Source: Cytophagales bacterium (lineage in GTDB: Bacteria; Bacteroidota; Bacteroidia; Cytophagales; Cyclobacteriaceae). From it: a stretch of 7,769 nucleotides of DNA. The stretch spans positions 1 to 7,769 of the forward strand of contig JAJCYL010000295.1 of assembly GCA_029262955.1 (NCBI GenBank), in the 5' to 3' direction. Positions 1 through 5,448 of this stretch are shown one piece after another; the stretch's first letter is position 1; the number at the start of each line of letters is the position of its first letter. The translations under genes were made by a program, and so were the position numbers. Under the pieces are notes generated by a model that saw only the letters and a list, made by a program, of their open reading frames with translations, was not told where the DNA came from and searched no databases.

Positions 1-1
1 G

Positions 2-598
2 TTGGCCCAGTTAGCGAGGGCTATTGGAATTCACCTGGTAATTGCCACTCAAAGACCATCGGTTAATGTCATAACAGGGGTAATTAAAGCCAATTTTCCT
101 GCAAGACTTTCTTTTAGGGTTACCTCCAAAATAGATAGCCGTACAATTTTAGATGCTGGTGGAGCTGAACAACTTGTGGGACAGGGAGACATGCTCCTTT
201 CCATGGGGTCTGATATCATAAGGATACAATGTCCATTTGTTGACACACCAGAGGTCGATAATATCTGTGAATTCGTTGGAGCACAACAAGGTTATAGCAG
301 CGCCTACCTATTACCTGAATTTGTGGGTGATGATGAGGGTGGAACTATTGGAGCTGTGGATCTATCAGAAAGAGATGCATTGTTTGATGAAGCAGCCAGA
401 CTAATCGTTGCTCATCAACAGGGAAGCACCTCACTGATTCAGCGAAAGATGAAACTAGGATATAACAGAGCCGGGAGATTAATTGATCAATTGGAAGCTG
501 CTGGAATAGTTGGAGCATTTGAAGGAAGCAAAGCCCGAGAAGTTTTGGTCCAGGATGAATACAGTTTGGAACAATTATTGAATAGTATTGATGAGTAG
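2..598 (+). CDS. ftsK: DNA translocase FtsK/SpoIIIE family, C-terminal part (5' end outside window)
   Basis: This is the last 198 residues of the septum-anchored ATPase that pumps chromosomal DNA through the closing division site and activates XerCD recombination at dif. Reading from base 2, the protein begins in the conserved AQLARAIGIHLVIATQRPS block that follows the Walker B motif of the motor domain. It continues through the IKANFPARLSFRV, KIDSRTILD and GAEQLVGQGDML motifs typical of the FtsK RecA-like core. After an acidic linker (about residues 100-122), residues 123-184 form the winged-helix gamma domain that reads polar guide sequences (KOPS/SRS), recognisable by LIQRKMKLGYNRAGRLIDQLEAAGIV. 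The membrane domain and Walker A/B motifs lie upstream of the window. The first TTG is an internal Leu codon, not a start. The gene ends normally with TAG, and lolA follows 15 bp later, probably in the same transcript. The family call is secure. Confidence 0.96.
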   Translation: MAQLARAIGIHLVIATQRPSVNVITGVIKANFPARLSFRVTSKIDSRTILDAGGAEQLVGQGDMLLSMGSDIIRIQCPFVDTPEVDNICEFVGAQQGYSSAYLLPEFVGDDEGGTIGAVDLSERDALFDEAARLIVAHQQGSTSLIQRKMKLGYNRAGRLIDQLEAAGIVGAFEGSKAREVLVQDEYSLEQLLNSIDE

Positions 599-613
599 TT
601 TGAATTAAAGATT

Positions 614-1252
614 ATGAAGAAGTATATAATTTGGTCTGTATGTCTACTGGGGTTTAGTCTGACAAGCCAGGCACAAGGACAAAAGGACCCTGCGGCTCTC
701 ACAATATTGGAAGCAATGAGTAAGAGATACAAAGCTTATCCCTCCTTTGAAGCTGATTTTACTAATTCACTCATCAATCCGGATAAGAGCAAGGAGGACA
801 TATCGGGGAAGGTCACTGTCAAAGGTGAAATGTACAAGCTTGATTTAGGTGAGCAAGAGGTTATTAATGATGGAGAAAATTTATGGACTTATTTGAAAGA
901 AGTGAACGAAGTCAATGTCACAGAGTATTATCCAGAAGACCAGGAGATATCACTTCAAAATATATTTACCATTTATGAGGAGGGCTATAAGTATGTGTAC
1001 GTTGAAGAGAGGGAAGGGGGGTATCATATCATAGATTTGGAGCCCGAAGCTAAAGGTAGAGACATCTATAAGATCAGGATGGAAATTGCATCCAACAGTG
1101 AGTTGAAGAGTTTTACTATGTTCGAAAGAAGTGGTGTTAAATATCGATATACGATCAATAATTTCAACGGGGATAAGACCTATAGTGATAGTTTTTTCCA
1201 ATTTAATGAATCGGATTATCCCGGTGTTGAGGTCATAGATTTTAGAAATTAA
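614..1252 (+). CDS. lolA: LolA-family periplasmic outer-membrane lipoprotein carrier protein
   Basis: The 212-residue product has an N-terminal signal peptide (MKK, hydrophobic stretch IIWSVCLLGFSL, probable cleavage after SQA at about residue 20), so it should be periplasmic. The rest is a single LolA-like domain, the open beta-barrel that carries lipoproteins released by LolCDE to the outer membrane. Visible family traits are the early helix around LEAMSKRYKAYPSFEADF, the strands GKVTVKGEMYKLDL, the block INDGENLWTYLKEVNEVNV, and the C-terminal YPGVEVIDFRN that closes many Bacteroidetes homologues. The length is normal for the family. The ATG at 614 is chosen because it immediately precedes a good signal peptide; no strong Shine-Dalgarno is present. 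It sits 15 bp after ftsK, the same order as ftsK-lolA in Escherichia coli, which supports the assignment. A terminator follows. Bacteroidetes usually lack an obvious LolB, so details of the receiving step are uncertain. Confidence 0.88.
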   Translation: MKKYIIWSVCLLGFSLTSQAQGQKDPAALTILEAMSKRYKAYPSFEADFTNSLINPDKSKEDISGKVTVKGEMYKLDLGEQEVINDGENLWTYLKEVNEVNVTEYYPEDQEISLQNIFTIYEEGYKYVYVEEREGGYHIIDLEPEAKGRDIYKIRMEIASNSELKSFTMFERSGVKYRYTINNFNGDKTYSDSFFQFNESDYPGVEVIDFRN

Positions 1253-1265
1253 GGTCAGATATTAT

Positions 1266-1280
1266 TTTTATCAGATAAAA
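1266..1280. repeat. Short AT-rich inverted repeat upstream of pyrF
   Basis: TTTTATC (1266-1272) and GATAAAA (1274-1280) are perfect inverted 7-bp arms around one central base. In RNA this could fold only as six A-U pairs with a 3-nt loop, which is weak. As DNA it could be a small operator half-site pair. Its right arm shares bases 1277-1280 with the base of the terminator stem, so the two foldings exclude each other. Function is unknown, and an AT-rich spacer can contain such a palindrome by chance. Confidence 0.3.
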
Positions 1281-1305
1281 GCCGTTTTTTTGAAACGGTT
1301 TTTTT
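1277..1305 (+). terminator. Rho-independent terminator after lolA, abutting pyrF
   Basis: The core stem CCGTTT (1282-1287) pairs with AAACGG (1293-1298) around a 5-nt loop. A G-T wobble and four A-T pairs (1277-1280 with 1300-1303) extend the stem outward. The 3' arm runs directly into a T tract (1299-1305), giving the standard hairpin-plus-U-run form, with the A run on the 5' side making it partly bidirectional. It lies 24 bp after the lolA stop codon and ends three bases before the pyrF ATG, so it also occupies the place where a pyrF ribosome-binding site would normally be. Confidence 0.8.
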
Positions 1306-1308
1306 GTT

Positions 1309-2127
1309 ATGACAAGGACAGAACTTATTAATCAAATCAAGTCGAAAGAATCGCTCCTCTGTGTTGGGCTGGATACGGATATTAATCGTATTCCTTCTTT
1401 CTTGCTCAAAGAAAAGGATCCAATTTTCGAATTTAATAAACGAATAATAGATGCGACATTAGAACATGCAGTAGCGTACAAGCCCAATCTGGCATTCTAC
1501 GAAGCCAGTGGTTCAAAAGGTTGGGAGTCGCTTCAAAAAACCATTGAGTATATTCCAACGGAAGTCTTCACCATTGCCGATGCCAAAAGAGGTGATATAG
1601 GAAATACCTCATCGCTTTATGCAAGGGCATTTTTTGACCAATTAAACTTTGACTCAATTACCGTAGCGCCATACATGGGTATCGATTCGGTGAAGCCATT
1701 TCTTGAGTTTGACGGTAAGTGGGTGATTCTGTTGGGTCTAACCAGTAATGGGGGAAGTAGTGATTTTCAAACACTTGAAGTAAATAACTCAGGAGAACTC
1801 CTTTTTGAAAGAGTATTAAAAAGAAGTCAGGATTGGGGCCATACCGAGAACATGATGTATGTGATTGGAGCTACAAAAGCTGAACAGTTAGAAGAGATTA
1901 GAAAAATAGTGCCAGATCACTTTCTTCTTGTTCCTGGAGTTGGAGCTCAAGGTGGAGATTTAGAAGCTGTATGCAAATTTGGACTTAATCAGGATTTTGG
2001 TCTTTTAATCAATTCGTCGAGAGGTATTATCTATGCCAGTGACGACCATGATTTTGATAAACAAGCTGGTAAGGTAGCATCCAACCTTAGCGCAGAGATG
2101 AAACGATATATTGACGAATATATTTAA
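1309..2127 (+). CDS. pyrF: Orotidine 5'-phosphate decarboxylase, long (class 2) form
   Basis: PyrF catalyses the last step of de novo UMP synthesis, decarboxylating OMP to UMP in the cytoplasm. The 272-residue length and motifs fit the longer class-2 subfamily rather than the roughly 230-residue E. coli type. The substrate-binding strand LLCVGLDTD is at residues 16-24, and YKPNLAFYEASG follows at 57-68. The catalytic Asp-Lys-Asp array is intact in DAKRGDIGNTSSLYARAFF (D91, K93, D96). The phosphate-binding blocks VPGVGAQGGD and INSSRGIIYAS are near the C-terminus. The ATG at 1309 is chosen because TRTELINQIKSKESLLCVGLD lines up with the usual N-terminus of Bacteroidetes PyrF. This start lies three bases after a terminator U-run, with no Shine-Dalgarno. 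The DUF2851 gene begins two bases after the TAA stop, so pyrF probably heads a co-transcribed group. Confidence 0.95.
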   Translation: MTRTELINQIKSKESLLCVGLDTDINRIPSFLLKEKDPIFEFNKRIIDATLEHAVAYKPNLAFYEASGSKGWESLQKTIEYIPTEVFTIADAKRGDIGNTSSLYARAFFDQLNFDSITVAPYMGIDSVKPFLEFDGKWVILLGLTSNGGSSDFQTLEVNNSGELLFERVLKRSQDWGHTENMMYVIGATKAEQLEEIRKIVPDHFLLVPGVGAQGGDLEAVCKFGLNQDFGLLINSSRGIIYASDDHDFDKQAGKVASNLSAEMKRYIDEYI

Positions 2128-2129
2128 CT

Positions 2130-3404
2130 GTGGAAGAGCGTTTCCTTCACTTTTTGTGGCAGTACCAATATATTGCTAAACCGCTTTCCGGAATAGACGG
2201 AGAGTCAATTGAAGTAATAAGACCTGGTTATTTGAATAGTGATTCAGGACCTGATTTTTCCGACGCAAAAATTATTATTGATCGCATCACCTGGGCTGGC
2301 AGTGTAGAGATACATACAAAAGCATCAGAATGGTTCACTCACCAACACGATCGAGATCAAGCATACGAGAACACCATATTGCATGTCGTTTGGGAACCAG
2401 ATCAGGTTATCACAAGAAAGGATGGTTCAGTTATTCCAACCCTGTCATTAAAAAATAAGGTCGACCCGATTATATATGACAATTATAGAAAGTTAATTAA
2501 GTCGCCTCTATCCGTTCCATGCTCAAAGCACATTTCATCTATTGATCAGCTAACCAAAGTATCTACTTTAGATAGGGTGCTCATGGAACGATTGATAGTG
2601 AAGAGTAAAGTGGTCAATGACTTTGTGGAACAAACTAAGGGTGACTGGGAGGAAGCAACCTATCGGCTATTCTCAAAAAATTTTGGCTTCAAAGTCAATA
2701 GTGAACAGTTCTTACGCCTGAGTAAGTCGGTTCCATTGAAGATTATTACTAAGTCTAATAGCTTGAAAGATGTCGAAGCCTTATTCTTTGGGCAATCGGG
2801 CCTATTAGAGGAAGCTCAACTTGATGATTATAGCACTGAACTAAAGGAAATTTATCGATTCAAAGCACATAAGTTTAAATTGGCACCATCTGTTTTAAGT
2901 CATGAATGGAAATTTATGCGTATGAGACCGGCGAATTTTCCAACAATCAGAATTGCTCAGCTAAGTAAGCTATTGTTTGAAGTCAAACATTTGTTTTCCT
3001 GGATAATTGAATCATCCGATTATAAAATAATTACTGAGAAATTAAAAGTATCGCAATCTGACTATTGGGTAAGTCACTTTAATTTTTCCAAGTCGTCAAA
3101 GAAGCCAACCTATGGACTTGGTCAAAGCAGTGTCGAGAATGTTGTAATGAATACGGTAGTGCCATTGCTCATCGCATATGGTAAATACATTGATGATCAA
3201 CAATTGATAGACAGAGCAGTTGAATTTTTGCAAAAAATACCTGCAGAAAATAATAAGATCACAAGAATGTGGGAATCTCTTTCATGGCCGGCGCAAACAG
3301 CTTTTGATTCCCAGGCTCAAATTGAACTCAACAATTCTTATTGCCAAAAAAAGAGATGTGCCTTTTGTGTTATTGGCCGGCAGTTAATTAGTCCCCAGGC
3401 TTGA
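2130..3404 (+). CDS. DUF2851 family protein of unknown function
   Basis: This 424-residue soluble protein matches the Bacteroidetes DUF2851 family as I remember it. The N-terminus EERFLHFLWQYQY is followed by the family block SDSGPDFSDAKIIID (37-51), WAGSVEIHTKASEW (55-68), HQHDRDQAYENTILHVVW (71-88) and IPTLSLK. These concentrate conserved acidic and His residues: D42, D51, E60, H62, H71, H73, D76 and H85. The middle (about 120-390) is helical and less distinctive. The C-terminus has a Cys cluster, YCQKKRCAFCVIGRQL (C405, C410, C413), usual in the family and suggestive of metal binding. No signal peptide or membrane segment is seen, so it is probably cytoplasmic. GTG at 2130 is chosen because it is the only start candidate between the upstream in-frame TGA (2112) and the conserved FLHFLW motif. 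It lies 2 bp after pyrF and its TGA shares one base with the next ATG, indicating translational coupling. Biochemical function is unknown. Confidence 0.85.
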   Translation: MEERFLHFLWQYQYIAKPLSGIDGESIEVIRPGYLNSDSGPDFSDAKIIIDRITWAGSVEIHTKASEWFTHQHDRDQAYENTILHVVWEPDQVITRKDGSVIPTLSLKNKVDPIIYDNYRKLIKSPLSVPCSKHISSIDQLTKVSTLDRVLMERLIVKSKVVNDFVEQTKGDWEEATYRLFSKNFGFKVNSEQFLRLSKSVPLKIITKSNSLKDVEALFFGQSGLLEEAQLDDYSTELKEIYRFKAHKFKLAPSVLSHEWKFMRMRPANFPTIRIAQLSKLLFEVKHLFSWIIESSDYKIITEKLKVSQSDYWVSHFNFSKSSKKPTYGLGQSSVENVVMNTVVPLLIAYGKYIDDQQLIDRAVEFLQKIPAENNKITRMWESLSWPAQTAFDSQAQIELNNSYCQKKRCAFCVIGRQLISPQA

Positions 3405-4645
3405 TGCAGCTCTTACCGCTTATAGGATGGGGAGGGATGATCTATTTAATATGGGTACTCTGGAGTGATAGCCCTAACCGCTACTTTATACCAACATTGA
3501 CCTTTAAACTGTTAGCTGGTTTGTGCTTCGGAGCATTGTACAGCTATCATTATCAAGGGGGAGATTCATTAACCCAGTTTGGTTACAGCTCTCAACTTTA
3601 CCACATGTTCAATCAAAATCCATCCCAATACTGGACTACTCTCTGGGGTATGAATACGACCATTGTTGGGGTGGAACCAAGATCCTCATTTTTTATTAAA
3701 ATAGTGAGTTTAGTCAATTTGCTGTCCTGGAACAGTTATTGGATTTCGACACTCTTCTTATCAACCTTGAGTTTTGCAGCAGTATGGTCTTTAGTGATGA
3801 GAAGCACCAGATTATATGGTATTGACTTTCGCTTGATTTTGGTGGCTTTGATTTTTTTTCCATCGATAGCCTTTTGGACATCCGGGCTCGTAAAGGAGAC
3901 CTTGACTTATGCTGCTATGTGCGTGGTGATTTGGTCGGTATTGCCGCTCATGAGTGATGGGAGTTTCAAATGGAGGGATATTTTGTTAGGCCTATTCAGT
4001 TTATTAACCCTATGGAAACTCAAATATTATCACGCTGGTACGCTGCTTATTGTCCTCATTCCAATGATTATATACTCTTTAATCAAACAACGAGGCCTGA
4101 GTCAGAAAAAGAACATCGCCGCTGTGCTGGTAAGTCTATTAATGGCCATACTGGTCGTTTCTACCTTGCATTACAATCTGAATCTCACCAGGCTATTTGA
4201 ACTAATTGTTTCTAACAACGAAATACATTTGGCCCAGTCAACTCAAGAGAAGGTAATCCATTACAATGAGCTAAGTCCGACACTTAGTAGTATGACATAC
4301 AATTGGCCAATCGCAATTTTTCAAGGGCTGTTTGGCCCACAATTATGGCAAAGCTGGAATATGTTGTCGTTCATGCAGGCCATTGAAAATACCATTTTAC
4401 TCATGATTACCATGATCTCATTGCCATATATGAAGCGATTGATTCAACGAGATTACATGACGGCATTCTTATCAATGATCTACATTTTAACCCTGGCCTC
4501 ATTTCTTAGTCTGTCGACACCCAATTACGGCACATTAAGCAGATATAAAGTGGCATATCTTCCGTTTTTATTGATTTACATCTTTTTGTCGTTGCCACTT
4601 AATACTTGGGCGAAAAAGATTCGTCCTTCAAAAGATCCAGACTAA
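3404..4645 (+). CDS. Multi-pass inner-membrane protein of unknown function (possibly glycan-polymerase-like)
   Basis: The 413-residue product has about ten hydrophobic segments, roughly at residues 3-20, 28-48, 100-132, 143-162, 167-183, 192-227 (probably two), 238-256, 329-343, 352-371 and 383-399. Recognisable patches are a periplasm-type loop with YHYQGGDSLTQFGYS (48-62), PSIAFWTSGLVKE (153-165), LWKLKYYHAG (203-212) and STPNYGTLSRYK (371-382). The last pattern, an Asn/Gly turn followed by RY(K/R) before the final segment, recalls EpsG/Wzy-type O-antigen polymerases and GT-C-like membrane proteins, but I cannot place it firmly in any family. ATG 3404 is preferred over the adjacent TTG 3401 because it is a standard start and forms a one-base TGATG junction with the preceding gene. 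No Shine-Dalgarno is visible. An acyltransferase follows after 9 bp, which fits a surface-glycan role only by position. Confidence 0.75.
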   Translation: MQLLPLIGWGGMIYLIWVLWSDSPNRYFIPTLTFKLLAGLCFGALYSYHYQGGDSLTQFGYSSQLYHMFNQNPSQYWTTLWGMNTTIVGVEPRSSFFIKIVSLVNLLSWNSYWISTLFLSTLSFAAVWSLVMRSTRLYGIDFRLILVALIFFPSIAFWTSGLVKETLTYAAMCVVIWSVLPLMSDGSFKWRDILLGLFSLLTLWKLKYYHAGTLLIVLIPMIIYSLIKQRGLSQKKNIAAVLVSLLMAILVVSTLHYNLNLTRLFELIVSNNEIHLAQSTQEKVIHYNELSPTLSSMTYNWPIAIFQGLFGPQLWQSWNMLSFMQAIENTILLMITMISLPYMKRLIQRDYMTAFLSMIYILTLASFLSLSTPNYGTLSRYKVAYLPFLLIYIFLSLPLNTWAKKIRPSKDPD

Positions 4646-4650
4646 TTTTG
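4643..4650 (+). promoter_or_regulatory. Candidate Bacteroidetes -7 promoter element for the acyltransferase gene
   Basis: TAATTTTG matches the Bacteroidetes -7 consensus TAnnTTTG exactly and overlaps the stop codon of the preceding gene. It ends four bases before the ATG at 4655, so transcription would begin at or next to the start codon and give a leaderless or nearly leaderless mRNA. The -33 side is poor: the nearest candidate is TTC at 4620-4622, with a 20-bp spacer, instead of TTG. The short consensus can arise by chance. Confidence 0.35.
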
Positions 4651-4654
4651 CGCC

Positions 4655-5293
4655 ATGGATAAACCTGTATTAATATTTGGGGCTAAGGGGATTGCAAAGG
4701 CAGCTATGGAAATTTTTCTAAGCCATAATGTCGTGGTGTATGGATTTCTGGATGACGATGAATCAGTTCATGGCTCGGAGATTAATTTCATTTCGGTAAT
4801 TGGAAAGACTGACGATGATGGGTTTCTCAAATTAATTGGCAAAAAATGCGAAGCGTTCGTGGCTGTAGAAGATCGAAATTTGAGGAAGGGGTTAGTTAAA
4901 TTACTTAACGAGAGGCGGAAGACTATGCCTACTAATGCCATACACAGCAGGGCATATTTATCTGATTCTTCACATATTGGCTATGGTAACTTTATCAACG
5001 CGGGAGTATTAGTAGGAGCAGAATCGAAAGTTCCAAATCATTGTATATTGCATGAGGGCGTCACTATTGCTCACGAGGTATCTCTGGGTGACTATGTCCA
5101 AATTGGTGCAGGAACGCATGTCAATTCCGGGGTGCAGATCGAAGAGAACGCCTTTTTAGGCTCCGGTGCAACAATTGTCTCCGGAATAAAAGTAGGTAAG
5201 AATGCAAGAGTAGGAGCTGGGTCCGTGGTCATCGCAGATGTTAAAAATGGCGAGACGGTCTTTGGAAATCCTGCTGAGTCAGTTAAAAGGTAA
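4655..5293 (+). CDS. NeuD/PglD-like sugar O- or N-acyltransferase with left-handed beta-helix
   Basis: The 212-residue protein has the two-domain build of the NeuD/PglD family. Residues 1-95 form a Rossmann-like domain, starting with the nucleotide-sugar-binding strand VLIFGAKGIAKAAMEIF, which corresponds to the GAGGHAK motif of relatives. Residues 96-208 are imperfect hexapeptide repeats (such as IGYGNF, VSLGDY, VQIGAG, AFLGSG, IKVGKN, ARVGAG) that build the acyl-CoA-binding beta-helix. H140-E141 in TIAHEVSLG sits where the catalytic His-Glu pair of PglD lies, and VFGNPAE near the end is the usual family closure. Members acetylate sialic acids or amino-sugars of surface glycans; the substrate here cannot be read from sequence. 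A cytoplasmic location is expected, since no signal peptide is present. ATG 4655 directly precedes the Rossmann strand. It may be read from the upstream operon or from the TAATTTTG element just before it. Confidence 0.87.
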   Translation: MDKPVLIFGAKGIAKAAMEIFLSHNVVVYGFLDDDESVHGSEINFISVIGKTDDDGFLKLIGKKCEAFVAVEDRNLRKGLVKLLNERRKTMPTNAIHSRAYLSDSSHIGYGNFINAGVLVGAESKVPNHCILHEGVTIAHEVSLGDYVQIGAGTHVNSGVQIEENAFLGSGATIVSGIKVGKNARVGAGSVVIADVKNGETVFGNPAESVKR

Positions 5294-5374
5294 TATTTAA
5301 AACAGTTTTTGACCGGCACTAGCCGATACTAAGCCTCTTAAGTACTTCATTCAGTTTTATTTAACCACTTATCC

Positions 5375-5382
5375 TAATTTTG
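5375..5382 (+). promoter_or_regulatory. Candidate -7 promoter element for the RND efflux operon
   Basis: TAATTTTG matches the Bacteroidetes -7 consensus TAnnTTTG. It lies in the largest gap of the window, 66 bp before the adaptor start codon, and would give a leader of about 55-60 nt. The -33 region is degenerate: TTT at 5355-5357 with a 17-bp spacer instead of TTG. Because the gap must hold the promoter if the pump is transcribed independently, this is the best candidate visible. Confidence 0.4.
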
Positions 5383-5390
5383 AAACTGTA

Positions 5391-5408
5391 ATGCGTTTAA
5401 TGTGTTTA
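5391..5408 (+). repeat. Two tandem 9-bp units in the efflux operon leader
   Basis: ATGCGTTTA (5391-5399) is followed directly by ATGTGTTTA (5400-5408), which differs at one position. An inverted counterpart, TTAAACG (5435-5441), matches CGTTTAA (5394-5400) in reverse complement 34 bp downstream. Together they could be binding sites for a local regulator acting just after the predicted transcription start. No regulator gene is in the window, and the elements are short enough to be coincidental. Confidence 0.25.
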
Positions 5409-5448
5409 AATGCAATGACATTCATAGTTGAGACTTAAACGAATTTAA

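Noticed and set aside
2..4. TTG at base 2 as the real start of the first gene
   Set aside because: The sequence begins in the middle of the conserved FtsK motor domain, so this codon is internal leucine and the gene starts upstream of the window.
487..732. Minus-strand reading frame across the ftsK-lolA junction, and other antisense frames in the window
   Set aside because: They are antisense to clear genes, their products show only low-complexity or back-translated composition, and none matches a family I recognise.
3401..3403. TTG as start of the membrane protein
   Set aside because: The next codon is ATG (3404), which gives a TGATG junction with the previous gene; the TTG adds one residue and is a weaker start.
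3852..3859. Run of eight T bases inside the membrane protein gene as a frameshift or slippage site
   Set aside because: The frame continues without interruption into further hydrophobic segments and a normal stop, so there is no evidence of a shift.
3970..4200. Nested + strand reading frame of 76 codons inside the membrane protein gene
   Set aside because: It lies wholly within a well-supported gene in another frame, its product has no recognisable features, and it has no ribosome-binding site.
5314..5325. CGGC-ACTA-GCCG hairpin after the acyltransferase gene as a terminator
   Set aside because: The stem is only four base pairs and no T run follows, so it does not meet the form of an intrinsic terminator.
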